Assembly: GCF_000744095.1 (NCBI RefSeq)
Contig: NZ_JQLI01000004.1
Location: 62,001 to 126,000, forward strand
Reading direction: 5' to 3'
Length of the DNA stretch: 64,000 nucleotides
Source: Cupriavidus necator A5-1
Lineage (GTDB): Bacteria > Pseudomonadota > Gammaproteobacteria > Burkholderiales > Burkholderiaceae
This document shows positions 26,156 through 34,967 of the stretch, one piece after another. The first letter of the stretch is position 1. Each line of letters opens with the position of its first letter. Made by a program: the position numbers and the translations under genes. The notes under the pieces were generated by a model. That model was not told where the DNA came from, searched no databases, and worked only from the letters and a program-made list of their open reading frames with translations.

Positions 26156-29149
26156 TCAAGACGGGTTCGGCAGAAGCTTGTCGGACTCCACCTCAAGCGC
26201 TGTTGCTTCGTCGACCAATCCATCAAGTACTGTGAAGACTCCAGCCAGATCTTCGCGATACGAAGCAATGTAGTTGGGTGTGACTACGTCCCGCTCTTCG
26301 ACTTGCAGGACTCGTTTGCGAATGAGTTGCCGGTGCTGGCTCCAGTACCGTCCCATCTCCTTCGGATCAAAACCTCCTGGAAGCCCAGCTTTGGACGCAA
26401 AGTAGCCCTCTTCATTTCCGCCCGCAAAGAATGAGTTACTCAAATGCGACAGGCAGTGGTCGAGGAAATGGAAGACGTTGTCCTCGTGGAAGTCGGGGTT
26501 GAAGCAGACGCCAAACGCGTACTCGTTCATCTGCCTTGCTATGCCACCACCATCACCAGCCCCGCACTCGTCGTAATGCCCGCAGCCCACACCTGACCCA
26601 TTTGGGGGCAGTGAATTGCTCAGTTGGTAGACCACGAAGGATTTGACGGCAGAGCGCGCCGAGGAAACGCGCTGAGCAAGCGAAGGGGCACTTTGCTCGG
26701 ATTGCTCGCCCCTTGAGGCCTGCTGACCAAGTTGAGACGAAGCTTCGCCGAGAAACGCTTCAACTGGGGCATCACTGACTTCTGAAAAAAAGTTTCGCCG
26801 CGGATCAATGTAGGTTCGCTTGAACAGCGCGAAGACCTCCTGAGACAGTCTTCTCATTCCCATCAATGCGAGATTACTGACCAAACCTGTTGTCGCAGCA
26901 CTCCCATCCTGATGGACGATGAGGGCTGAATGCAGATTGTAAATCTGTCCTTGACGATCTGCGGAGCATTGGAGTCTGAACAACATGAGATCGTTCCAGC
27001 CGAGGACGCCGCGATCGCTGCTGGCAAGCCGTTGGACTAGACCTTTGCCTTCATAGGATCTTTCGCCAAAGATCCGCCATGCGATCTCTATGACGTTCTC
27101 CGCGGTATTCGGAAGACGACGACCCGATGTCCTTCCCCAACCAGCTCGATCCAAGAGCCGCAATAGGGAGTAGATCGACCTCTGCCGCAAACCGCTATCT
27201 TGGTTCTCGATTGCCGAGTAGCGCGGCATATAGTCGATGAGCGTGTCAATGGCGTCTTCAGCGACAGCGCGAGTGAAATCATGAGATTGATTGACAAGCA
27301 CCCTCCAGAATTGGTCATGCGCATGCTCCCCGCGTTCCAATCGGAAGTCAGGCGACGTCAGCACCGAAGCAATAGACGTCCCCTTCCGAACTCGTTCCAC
27401 GGCCTCCTGGTAAAGAACAAATGTCTCCCGTGGCTCTGGTGTTGCGAACCGCACAATGAGCTTGAGGTACCCCTCCAGATTCCTCAAGTCCTCATGGTTG
27501 AAGCACGCGCGCGACCTCAGAACTGCCTCCTCAACGGCGCTCCGATCACCAAGCTCCAAACTCGTCACGTCGAAAAGCTGTGTCAATAGGAATCCTGCGG
27601 TCCCTTTGTGGTCCGCCACAAGCTTCGAGAAGTCAGCAGAGTTCTTGAACTCTGGTTCTCCGTACTCGCGACGCACAGAGAAGGTCCCGCTACGTCCCTC
27701 CGTCTCCTCTGCGTAGATGCGCCTGAACAATCCAGGGTAGTTCAGATGCAAGAGCATGAGGTTGATGAGGTCGCGCTTATTGAAGTCCGTCCGGCCTAAG
27801 TCGCTCCTCTCAATCTGCATGAGCAGCATGGCGTTGACAAAGCGCTTTACCTTGCGCAGGTCGCCGACAAGGGGTAAGTACTTCGCCGCCAAGTCACCGT
27901 CTAAAATGCTTGCCAACTCGTTGAGCACTGCGCCAAGCTTCAGCATTGTGTCGGAAGGAATCGAGCCGAGTTGGTTGTCTGCGCGTTGCCAGTCTCTCCG
28001 CAAGAAGTCCCGAATGCTTGAGCTGTCAACGAATAAGCTCAACTTGACTGTCACAAACTTCTCAAGAAACTCCCGCGCCCTCGAACCCTCCTCCTGGCTT
28101 CCAGCAAGTACCTCCGTGTCGTAGCAGAGGACATAGGTAGCCTGCGAGAGTTTGAACGTTCGCCGCGTTGCGAACAGAACGTTGTTTGTAGTCTTTGCGT
28201 CCAAACGGTCAAGGTCGTCGATGACAATGATCACGCGACGGCCAATGCGCCTAAGGACCTCGTCGATGTCATCGAGCAGTTCATCAACGGTCTCCTGCGA
28301 CGGTTCCAAGGAAAGCTTGAAGCCAAGGAACGATACGTCGGCCTTTCCCTTTATCAACCGGGAGTACCGCGACGCCGCCGGCCGAAACTCCGGAGCGTAG
28401 ACCTTTCGTTGAATTGCGGCGGACAAGTCGCGAATCAGGCGGTCTGCAAGGTCAGGCTCTGATGCATACCGAAGGGGTTCGAATCGACAAACAATGGCCT
28501 TGTCTTCTGCTCTTGCCCAGTAACGCTCAGCCAGGTTGATGAAGCTTGTCTTGCCGACTCCCCATGGTCCATCGACCCCGAAGACAAGCCCTGGGTGGGC
28601 ACCGCTTGCGAGAACGGTCTCCGCGAACGACTTGGCTTGCGCCTCGCTCGCAAGCAGATCTTCGTTCTCGTCTCCGATTTCCTCATCCGCAAGGAAGTAC
28701 AGCTGGGGAGTCGTTCTTTGGGGTCTCGGCCAGTACTGTTGAACCAGTGGCGACAACAGCACGGCGCAGAGTAGAGCGAAGACCGCTGGCGCCCAATGAG
28801 GATCCGCATTCTTAAGTGCTGCATGAGCTTTAGCCAACCAAGGCGAGGCCAACTCGTTCGTCCAGATGCCGATGCCGATGGCGATCAGTAGATCGAGGCG
28901 GAGGCTGCGGCCCATCCGCGCAGCAGCGCTGTGCGCGCCCCGCTTAACTGAGTAGATCAGACACAGCAGCAGTCCGGCCAGTACCCCACCGGCCTTCGCC
29001 CAGAGGGGTATGCCAGACAACGTCTGAGCGAAGTTCGCACCGAGGTAGAAGGCGGCCCGCCAAACCTCCGCACTTACGAAGCCAACGGCGAGCGACTTGG
29101 CGAAGACCAGTAACTCGGGCATCTTCATCGTTGGCTTGGTAGCCGTCAT
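26156..29149 (-). CDS. KAP-family P-loop NTPase with N-terminal membrane segments
   Basis: 997 residues; the ATG at 29149 follows GAGGAC, and a TTG three bases earlier is not needed. Membrane segments lie at about 15-40, 50-68, 84-105 and 120-138. The NTPase follows: GPWGVGKTSF with Walker A at 194-201 and a Walker B stretch VIIVIDDLDRLD near 290-300, both classic for KAP proteins. C-terminal 600 residues are helical with no recognised domain; a Cys/His-rich stretch (GVGCGHYDECGAGDGGG) lies in the last quarter. KAP NTPases occur in membrane-linked defence genes such as PifA of plasmid F, which blocks phage T7. A phage-exclusion role is a reasonable inference, not shown. Base composition is visibly poorer in GC than the transfer genes on either side, suggesting acquired cargo. 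Confidence 0.82.
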   Translation of the reverse strand: MTATKPTMKMPELLVFAKSLAVGFVSAEVWRAAFYLGANFAQTLSGIPLWAKAGGVLAGLLLCLIYSVKRGAHSAAARMGRSLRLDLLIAIGIGIWTNELASPWLAKAHAALKNADPHWAPAVFALLCAVLLSPLVQQYWPRPQRTTPQLYFLADEEIGDENEDLLASEAQAKSFAETVLASGAHPGLVFGVDGPWGVGKTSFINLAERYWARAEDKAIVCRFEPLRYASEPDLADRLIRDLSAAIQRKVYAPEFRPAASRYSRLIKGKADVSFLGFKLSLEPSQETVDELLDDIDEVLRRIGRRVIIVIDDLDRLDAKTTNNVLFATRRTFKLSQATYVLCYDTEVLAGSQEEGSRAREFLEKFVTVKLSLFVDSSSIRDFLRRDWQRADNQLGSIPSDTMLKLGAVLNELASILDGDLAAKYLPLVGDLRKVKRFVNAMLLMQIERSDLGRTDFNKRDLINLMLLHLNYPGLFRRIYAEETEGRSGTFSVRREYGEPEFKNSADFSKLVADHKGTAGFLLTQLFDVTSLELGDRSAVEEAVLRSRACFNHEDLRNLEGYLKLIVRFATPEPRETFVLYQEAVERVRKGTSIASVLTSPDFRLERGEHAHDQFWRVLVNQSHDFTRAVAEDAIDTLIDYMPRYSAIENQDSGLRQRSIYSLLRLLDRAGWGRTSGRRLPNTAENVIEIAWRIFGERSYEGKGLVQRLASSDRGVLGWNDLMLFRLQCSADRQGQIYNLHSALIVHQDGSAATTGLVSNLALMGMRRLSQEVFALFKRTYIDPRRNFFSEVSDAPVEAFLGEASSQLGQQASRGEQSEQSAPSLAQRVSSARSAVKSFVVYQLSNSLPPNGSGVGCGHYDECGAGDGGGIARQMNEYAFGVCFNPDFHEDNVFHFLDHCLSHLSNSFFAGGNEEGYFASKAGLPGGFDPKEMGRYWSQHRQLIRKRVLQVEERDVVTPNYIASYREDLAGVFTVLDGLVDEATALEVESDKLLPNPS

Positions 29150-29534
29150 CAATTTGTCCTCTATGGTGCGGCGCGATCTCCTCGCGCACTCGCCGACACT
29201 GCAGTCGTCGTGAACACTCTACACGCGTGTAGCTCGCCTGCTTGACCGTCACTAACGGGCGTCAGCTAAGGTAACACTTAGACCCGTAGTCCGAAAAGCA
29301 GAGCAGCAGCCGTCCGGACTAAAGAAGTGATTGGCTGCTCCTGGCGACTTCGGCCTTTGGTACGATAAAGGTCGAACGCCTGCAACTGGCAGGCAAGCGA
29401 CCTGTTCTCATATTCTCGCCGACGCAACTTGCCTGCCATTGTCCCTCGCAAGTCAACAGATCGAGCAGCAGGCCCAAGCCGCCGGCACGCGGATTGTCTG
29501 CCCGGCCAGTGAAAGCGCCGGGTGTTGCCGCACA
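29150..29534. promoter_or_regulatory. Upstream region of the KAP gene with a perfect palindrome
   Basis: 385 bases without a convincing gene. A perfect 14-bp palindrome, CTACACGCGTGTAG, lies at 29219-29232, about 70 bases upstream of the KAP start, where an operator would sit. Nothing else is recognised between it and the end of the next gene at 29535. Confidence 0.4.
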
Positions 29535-30185
29535 TCATGCCTTTGGCTGCATGGAACCGGATGACAGAATGGTCTTGCCCTTGGATGACGGGACGGCGGC
29601 GAGCAGCGCCCTTGCGACCGCAGCCGCCTCGATTGGCCGGTAGTTGGCTGGAATCAGGAAGCCAAGCGCGTTGCCGAGTGCAAATCCTATTTCCTCGCCG
29701 CGCCGGGTCGGCTGACCGAGAGACTCCCGGTCCCCGACCAGCAGGGACGGACGTGCGATGACCAGCCGTTCGAATGGCATCTGTGTCAACGCTTCCTCCA
29801 GATCGCCCTTCACGCGGCTATAGAAGACCCTGGAGCCGGAGTCGGCGCCCATCGCACTGACCACGCCCACCCTTCTCGCGCCGGCAGAGAGCGCCGCGCC
29901 GGCCACGGCCAGATTGCCGTCGTAGTCGACCGCGCGGAATGCTTCCTGGCTGCCCGCGACCTTGATTGTCGTTCCAAGCGCCAGATACAACTCGTCCGCA
30001 TGCGCCAACGGCGGCAATGCGGAAAAATCGACGATCCGGTTCGTTAGCTTGGGATGTCGGATCGCCGGCATTCTGCGGACCAGGCTGTGCACCTCTGTCA
30101 CCGTGTCATCGGCCAACAGGCCACTGAGAATTTCCCTGCCAACCAGGCCAGTAGCGCCTGCGATGATGACGATTCGGTTTGCCAT
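29535..30185 (-). CDS. NAD(P)-binding atypical short-chain-dehydrogenase/NmrA-like protein
   Basis: 216 residues with an N-terminal Rossmann fold: VIIAGATGLVGREILSGLL at 6-24 contains the GxxGxxG cofactor loop. A conserved YSRVKGDLEEAL segment in the middle corresponds to the Tyr-x-x-x-Lys pair of the extended dehydrogenase family. Similar short proteins are annotated as NAD(P)H-binding or oxidoreductase of the HTATIP2/YbjT type. Substrate unknown. It reads away from the lipoprotein gene and toward the KAP gene and looks like an ordinary chromosomal gene carried as cargo. The ATG at 30185 has GGGAG about 10 bases upstream. Confidence 0.75.
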   Translation of the reverse strand: MANRIVIIAGATGLVGREILSGLLADDTVTEVHSLVRRMPAIRHPKLTNRIVDFSALPPLAHADELYLALGTTIKVAGSQEAFRAVDYDGNLAVAGAALSAGARRVGVVSAMGADSGSRVFYSRVKGDLEEALTQMPFERLVIARPSLLVGDRESLGQPTRRGEEIGFALGNALGFLIPANYRPIEAAAVARALLAAVPSSKGKTILSSGSMQPKA

Positions 30186-30708
30186 GGGTAGATACTCCCG
30201 GAGGGACTTGTCGACGGGCCGTTGCCTGCGCGCAGAGGTGAAAGGGCTGCCAGGCCAACCGGGTTTCAGAAGCGGAGTCTACCTAACAATTCCCGGCATC
30301 AGCGATACATGCCGGTGGCGTCATCCAATGGCCAGTACTCGCGTGTGGGCGAGGCGCAAGCGGTCAACGCCATCATCCGGCTTGAGCGTGGTTGCCGCCG
30401 CGTATTGCCGCGCAGGCCAGAAACATATCGAGCGTGCAGGCAGGCGCGTCGGCGGCGAGCATACATTGCGCATTCCGGTGGAACGTGTCCGGTTCCATCT
30501 CAGGCTTGCCGGGCGGTTGGCCTGCGCGGCAGTGTTGGCCTGCCAAGGCGGCGGATCTAGATTGGCCGGCAAGCTGCGTCGCGGCCGGTTGGAGGGCTCT
30601 TCAGCACGAAATGCTGGACATGAACTCCGCAACCGCTATGCTTGCCACACCTCGATTCGAGCCACGACAGGGCCGGCTGAGGCATATACCACTTGGAGAA
30701 TAATCAGA
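30186..30708. other. Gap between divergent cargo genes
   Basis: 523 bases. Open frames exist on both strands because the DNA is GC-rich, but none has a ribosome site with a plausible product. It must hold the promoters of the two divergent genes; no clear -35/-10 pair is recognised. Confidence 0.35.
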
Positions 30709-31197
30709 ATGATCCGCACGATTTCCGTTGTTGCCGCCGTCACTGTCGCCACCCTGATGGCAGGCTGCGCCGCAACGCACCCCACCCCCACCAGTCACGG
30801 AGTCTCGAGCGAGTTCAAGGCGTCCGTCAGCAAGGGCGTGGCTCAACCGGTCGTCGTAGCCAATGGCCATCAGATCAACCCGGAAGTCAGCAAGAGCCTG
30901 CTCGATTCGTTCGCTGCACAGGCTGACAAGTTTGGCGTGAAAGTCATCCCCAATGGCGTGCCGGTGACCATCACCGTGCAGGAATACAGCGCCCGCCCGA
31001 CCGCCGCCCGCCTCCTGGCAGGAGCTCTCGCTGGCAAGCACCATATCAAGGCCGACGTCGCGCTGGGCGAATCGAAGTTCGTGGTCGAAGACACCGCCCG
31101 CACGGTCTTGGTCGGCATCAACGGTGTGGCAGCGAACGTCGGCGTGCAGGCAGCTAACGGCGTGGCGGGCATCGCCGGCCTGTCCCAAGCGAACTGA
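30709..31197 (+). CDS. Small outer-membrane-type lipoprotein, unknown
   Basis: 162 residues. Signal peptide MIRTISVVAAVTVATLMAG is followed by the lipobox cysteine (LMAG-Cys, residue 20), so the mature protein is lipid-anchored. The next residue is Ala, not Asp, which favours the outer membrane. The mature part has a basic/Pro stretch (THPTPTSH) and a beta-rich domain ending in Gly/Ala/Val repeats (GVAANVGVQAANGVAGIAG). The longer frame upstream lacks a ribosome site; GGAG precedes the chosen ATG. A good terminator follows 53 bases after the stop, so the gene is monocistronic. Function unknown. Confidence 0.75.
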   Translation: MIRTISVVAAVTVATLMAGCAATHPTPTSHGVSSEFKASVSKGVAQPVVVANGHQINPEVSKSLLDSFAAQADKFGVKVIPNGVPVTITVQEYSARPTAARLLAGALAGKHHIKADVALGESKFVVEDTARTVLVGINGVAANVGVQAANGVAGIAGLSQAN

Positions 31198-31249
31198 CGC
31201 CCCCGAGCCAGGCGTGGCTCCTCCGTGGAGCTAACATGGCCCGCCCAAC

Positions 31250-31280
31250 GCCGACCTAAACACAGGTCGGCGATTTTTTT
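31250..31280 (+). terminator. Intrinsic terminator after the lipoprotein gene
   Basis: GCCGACCT (31250-31257) pairs with AGGTCGGC (31264-31271) across an AAACAC loop, followed after two bases by seven T. Confidence 0.88.
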
Positions 31281-31326
31281 GGGGCGAAAGCGAGCGCAAG
31301 GATGAGCAATATGGCCGAAAAACCTG

Positions 31327-31342
31327 TTTCACGTTCGTGAAA
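31327..31342. repeat. Inverted repeat resembling a spaced parS half-site pair
   Basis: TTTCACG-TT-CGTGAAA, a perfect 7+2+7 inverted repeat, preceded by TG. The chromosomal parS consensus is TGTTTCACGTGAAACA; this site keeps the arms but has extra central bases, so canonical ParB binding is unlikely. It could be an operator for an unknown regulator. Confidence 0.45.
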
Positions 31343-31396
31343 TAGAGCTCACAAACCTCTCAGAGTTGCGGGTTTGTATGCGCGGGCGCCAGTCAG

Positions 31397-31606
31397 CTAG
31401 GCTAGGAGTAGACTTGGCGCGCGAAAAGAGCTTTCAGCCTCGACAGGTACATCACATAGCAGCGGAAGCTTGAGTTCTTCCCTACTGAACCGGTGAAAGT
31501 CGTGTTGCGCGTCCGCAAGGATGATCACGAGCACGCCTTCCGGTCGTTGAAGCTGTCCGATGATCAAACCATGGTCGACGAGCCAGGGGTTCGTACTGAC
31601 CGCCAC
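31397..31606 (-). CDS. Small uncertain gene downstream of a backbone gene
   Basis: 69 residues from a GTG at 31606. The same frame is open and protein-like (THSIVRETDGQTVAVSTNPW and on) all the way back to the stop codon of the gene at 31682, with no ATG or GTG start in that extra part. The product may therefore be a remnant fused by readthrough, or use an unusual start. The sequence reads as a compact beta-type domain (LVIILADAQHDFHRFSREEL). No family recognised. Confidence 0.4.
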   Translation of the reverse strand: MAVSTNPWLVDHGLIIGQLQRPEGVLVIILADAQHDFHRFSREELKLPLLCDVPVEAESSFRAPSLLLA

Positions 31607-31681
31607 CGTCTGTCCGTCGGTCTCCCTTACAATCGAGTGGGTGACCGTCCTTACGCACCATGTTTCGCTGCTGCCGCCCCT

Positions 31682-32728
31682 TTAAGCCGCTCGATCTCGG
31701 TTAGCAAGGTATGCGTCGTCCGGATCTTCGATCGGTCCGCTCGCCGGGCGATTGGTCGGCGGGCCAAAGGTCAGTCCCTTGGTCGGCTTGGCCGGCGCAT
31801 CCGCTGCAGGCTTCTCAGCATCAAAAGCAATCTGCTGAATACCCAGCTTTCCGGCGCGGACGGCAAGGTTCGCCGCCAATTGCTGAATAAGCTGAGGCTC
31901 GCGCAGAAAGGTTTCCACGATCCGCTTTGCCTCCGGCATCAGTGCCTGCCGCGTCCCTGGCTCCTCCATCCCGAAGATCATCATCGTCGCAAGGTCACGG
32001 CGGTTCAGGCCCAGGCCATTGTTTCGATCGGAAATGCCAGCTTCCTTGAGCTTTTGTTCGAGCTGGCTGATCAGCGCTTGAGCCTGCGCTTCGTGATCAT
32101 GTTCCATCGCAAGCCGCATCAGGTATTCCCCAACGCGGTCGGCGCCCCCACCCTCGCGCAGCTTCGACTGCGCCTTTTGCAATACCGCGGGATCCTTGAG
32201 CATATCTGCACCGATTGCCGGCCAGCGCTCTGCAAACTCTTCGGCGGCCCGCCGCACCGCATCCGAGGGAAAGCCATTTGCCTGTGCCGCGGCTACGCCA
32301 AGGGGCTGCACTTCTGTGAAGGCGGCATTGCCAGGGTCACCGTGAATGGGCGTCGGATTGCCGCGTTCCATGAACCTCACGGACGCTGTCCCTTGTTGCT
32401 CAGCAGGCGTCGTCGCACTAGGTAGACCGGCCTTTTCCGTACCGGCACCCTCGGCCGGACTGCCCAAGGCTGATTTGTCGCCGAAAAGCCGCTTGATGAA
32501 CGCGATTACAGCCTTGAGAAACCGCGTAATCGAGTCGACGACCTGGGCGATCATCGACCTATCCTTGTCTAGCATCGAGTAGCCGGCCGACCAGCCAGGC
32601 TTGTCGGTCCCTGTCGCCTGCGCTGCGGCCTGCGCTACTGGGCGCCTTGGCCCCGACGGCGTCGAGGCATCGACTTCCTTGTACTGAACGTCCTCCGGCT
32701 GCGCGCCGGCGAAGGTAATTGCAACCAT
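31682..32728 (-). CDS. Backbone protein, 348 aa, unknown
   Basis: Start chosen at ATG 32728 (MVAITFAGAQPEDVQ), which has AAAGGAG 5-6 bases upstream; a longer frame exists but lacks a site. Layout: a disordered N-terminal 60 residues, an amphipathic or weak membrane helix near 70-85 (VVDSITRFLKAVIAFIKRLF), a Gly/Pro/Thr linker, then a helical domain (about 150-320) and a Pro-rich tail. It lies directly downstream of the RecG-like helicase gene, 42 bases apart, in the same direction, so the two are probably co-transcribed. I recognise no family. Confidence 0.65.
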   Translation of the reverse strand: MVAITFAGAQPEDVQYKEVDASTPSGPRRPVAQAAAQATGTDKPGWSAGYSMLDKDRSMIAQVVDSITRFLKAVIAFIKRLFGDKSALGSPAEGAGTEKAGLPSATTPAEQQGTASVRFMERGNPTPIHGDPGNAAFTEVQPLGVAAAQANGFPSDAVRRAAEEFAERWPAIGADMLKDPAVLQKAQSKLREGGGADRVGEYLMRLAMEHDHEAQAQALISQLEQKLKEAGISDRNNGLGLNRRDLATMMIFGMEEPGTRQALMPEAKRIVETFLREPQLIQQLAANLAVRAGKLGIQQIAFDAEKPAADAPAKPTKGLTFGPPTNRPASGPIEDPDDAYLANRDRAA

Positions 32729-32769
32729 AAATTCTCCTTTCTTTGCAAGAACGGGCCCCAAGGCCCTCT

Positions 32770-34917
32770 TTAATTGAACAGCCGACTCTGCGAGAAGCGC
32801 TTGTTGGCCATATCGTCACGCGCCTCCGCCTGATCAATGGCCACCGTGAGGTCAATCCGGTTCTCCAGCAAATCGCGAGGGCGGATCGGAATGAGCTTGA
32901 ATACGCTGGTGGTTGACCCGCTCTGTGCCGTTCCCTCGAACTCACCTGTCCCGCGGCTCACCATGTCATGCGCCGCGAGCTCAAAACCATTGGAGATCCG
33001 CGTCAAGGCATCCAGCCGGCCGCGCGTTTCGACTGACAGGCCCGCTAAGTCCTCGACCATTAGGAAGCACTCACCACTTCCACCGGCACGCGCCAGGCGG
33101 CCTCGCATCTGGTGCAGCTGTGACATGCCGAAATAATCGGCGTCCCGGATCACCATGACTGCAACGTCCGGAGTGTCGATCCCGGTCTCGAATACCGTCG
33201 ATGCGATAACGATCGGCGTCCGTCCGTTGGCGACACTCTCGATTGCGACGCGCTTCTCTTCGTCGCTCATTTCCCCGTAGAGGGTGGCAACCTTGCCTGG
33301 AAATGCCTTCTCGAACTGCTCGGCGGCCTTTAAGACGGAGGAGCGATTGGCGACGATGTCCCCCTCCTTGCCCTCGCCGCTGGCGGAACCCACCCGGGGG
33401 ATCAGGATCGCTGCGCGTTTTCCCGCTGCGACGGCTGCCTGAATCGCGCCAACGGTCATCTTCCTCTGACCCACGTCAATGAGTCGGGTTTGGATGGACT
33501 TTTCGACAGGCTGTTCGCCAATGGTGAATACCTGCACGCCGGGAAACAACGAAAGCGCCATGGTTCGAGGGATGGGTGTGGCCGACACGTCCAGGACGTG
33601 CGTCCAAGGGGCGACCATCCGCTCGCGCGTGGTGGTGTCAAGCTTGTGTTGCTCGTCAGCGATGAGCAGGTTGGGCGTGTACTTGGCCTTGGCCGCCACG
33701 GTAGTCATCCCCGCGGTGCCGACAAGGATGGCTTGCGGATCGACGATCTTCCCCCCGGCCTCCACCCGCTGTACTGCCACGGCATCGCCGAAGCGACGAA
33801 CAAGATTCCGGGCAATCTGGTCGGCCAGCAGGAAGGTCGGTGCGACAATGGCCACGCGAGCACCCAGCTGGTTCGCGGCCACGGCCGGTGCCAGATATGC
33901 GAGCGTCTTACCGGTTCCCACATCGCCACAGAGCAAGCCGTTCATCGGCGTGCTGTTCTGCAGGGCCGCGGCGATCCCAGCCGTTGCGCGCTCCTGATCT
34001 CCGGTCGGCTTCTCGGGTTGCGACCGGAGAATCTTCGCGGCCCGCTCAACGATGCCACCTTCGCCGCTGCCGCCAATCGGGGCATCCGGGTGTGGCGCTC
34101 TTGCGTTCTGCCGCAGCGCGGCAGCCTGGATCGCCAGGCAGGCGATGCGCTTTGCGGTTGTGAGCGCTGCGGTTCCCTCTTCGGGTGTGGCGGGGGCATG
34201 CAATCCGGCGAACAGATCCTCGAGGTCGGCGAACTGGTCCGGGGCCTCGCAGGCTTCGAGAATTTTCTCCTCAGGAAGACCGCACGCTTCGCAGATAGCC
34301 TCGGCGGCGGATCTCAGGGCCAAGTCGACGTCCTGATCCAGTACGTGTCCGACCAAGGCGTTCACGGCGTTGCCGGCCACTCGGCCCGGGATACCGAGGT
34401 AAATCGGCATCACCTTGCCAACATACCGGGTGTCGAGCTGCTCGACATTGTCCAGGCAGAGCATCGAACCGAAGCGAACCGGCCGGGCCATGATCAGAAG
34501 AGAATCGCCGACCTGGATGTCCTTCCATCCCCAGACCGCGCCGAAGATCCCCATGCTGGCTTGGACGCCCGCTGCGTCGGCGACCGAGATGTCCAGTCTC
34601 GCAGTGCTCTTTCCAAATGGGGACTTTAGCGGCACCTTCGATCCGGGCGCGAACCCCAGGATTGGCTCCCTCCCGTCCTCACGCTCACCCACCCTCACCA
34701 GCATTGGGACAGGCCGCTCGGCCCCGGCCACCTCCGCGAACTGTTGGGCTACCCGGCGGAAATCCTGATGCCTCGCGGGCGCGCACAGAAGCGCCTCCTC
34801 AAGCCGGCGTAGGCCCAGCCGCGAGACGGTCCTGTCAAGGGTCGGATTGGACAAAATGGCCATCTGGACACGTATACCGGTGACATCGTCAAGTTTACAA
34901 TTATAATCATACGACAA
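32770..34917 (-). CDS. RecG-like ATP-dependent DNA helicase, plasmid-encoded
   Basis: 715 residues. The helicase core has GDVGTGKTLAYL (Walker A at 331-338), IADEQHKLD (the DEQH box typical of RecG near residue 410), SATPIPRTMAL (motif III), ASTVFETGIDTPDV (motif V) and QMRGRLARAG (motif VI), all close to RecG. The N-terminal 300 residues are long enough for a wedge-type domain but are not clearly recognisable. RecG reverses stalled forks and unwinds branched DNA and R-loops; a plasmid copy could control replication restart or initiation. Start uncertain: ATG 34917 is used, with ATG 34863 (MAILSNPTL) an alternative; neither has a strong ribosome site. Transcribed divergently from the polyvalent-type gene only 50 bases away. 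Confidence 0.85.
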   Translation of the reverse strand: MSYDYNCKLDDVTGIRVQMAILSNPTLDRTVSRLGLRRLEEALLCAPARHQDFRRVAQQFAEVAGAERPVPMLVRVGEREDGREPILGFAPGSKVPLKSPFGKSTARLDISVADAAGVQASMGIFGAVWGWKDIQVGDSLLIMARPVRFGSMLCLDNVEQLDTRYVGKVMPIYLGIPGRVAGNAVNALVGHVLDQDVDLALRSAAEAICEACGLPEEKILEACEAPDQFADLEDLFAGLHAPATPEEGTAALTTAKRIACLAIQAAALRQNARAPHPDAPIGGSGEGGIVERAAKILRSQPEKPTGDQERATAGIAAALQNSTPMNGLLCGDVGTGKTLAYLAPAVAANQLGARVAIVAPTFLLADQIARNLVRRFGDAVAVQRVEAGGKIVDPQAILVGTAGMTTVAAKAKYTPNLLIADEQHKLDTTTRERMVAPWTHVLDVSATPIPRTMALSLFPGVQVFTIGEQPVEKSIQTRLIDVGQRKMTVGAIQAAVAAGKRAAILIPRVGSASGEGKEGDIVANRSSVLKAAEQFEKAFPGKVATLYGEMSDEEKRVAIESVANGRTPIVIASTVFETGIDTPDVAVMVIRDADYFGMSQLHQMRGRLARAGGSGECFLMVEDLAGLSVETRGRLDALTRISNGFELAAHDMVSRGTGEFEGTAQSGSTTSVFKLIPIRPRDLLENRIDLTVAIDQAEARDDMANKRFSQSRLFN

Positions 34918-34967
34918 AATAACTTTCGGACGCCTCTCGACCGGCGTGCCGCCCTTTCTGACCTGCT

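Noticed and set aside
26156..29149. Restriction enzyme or Lon-like protease for the KAP gene
   Set aside because: GPWGVGKT with IDDLDRLD and inserted membrane helices is specific for KAP NTPases; no nuclease or protease motif is seen.
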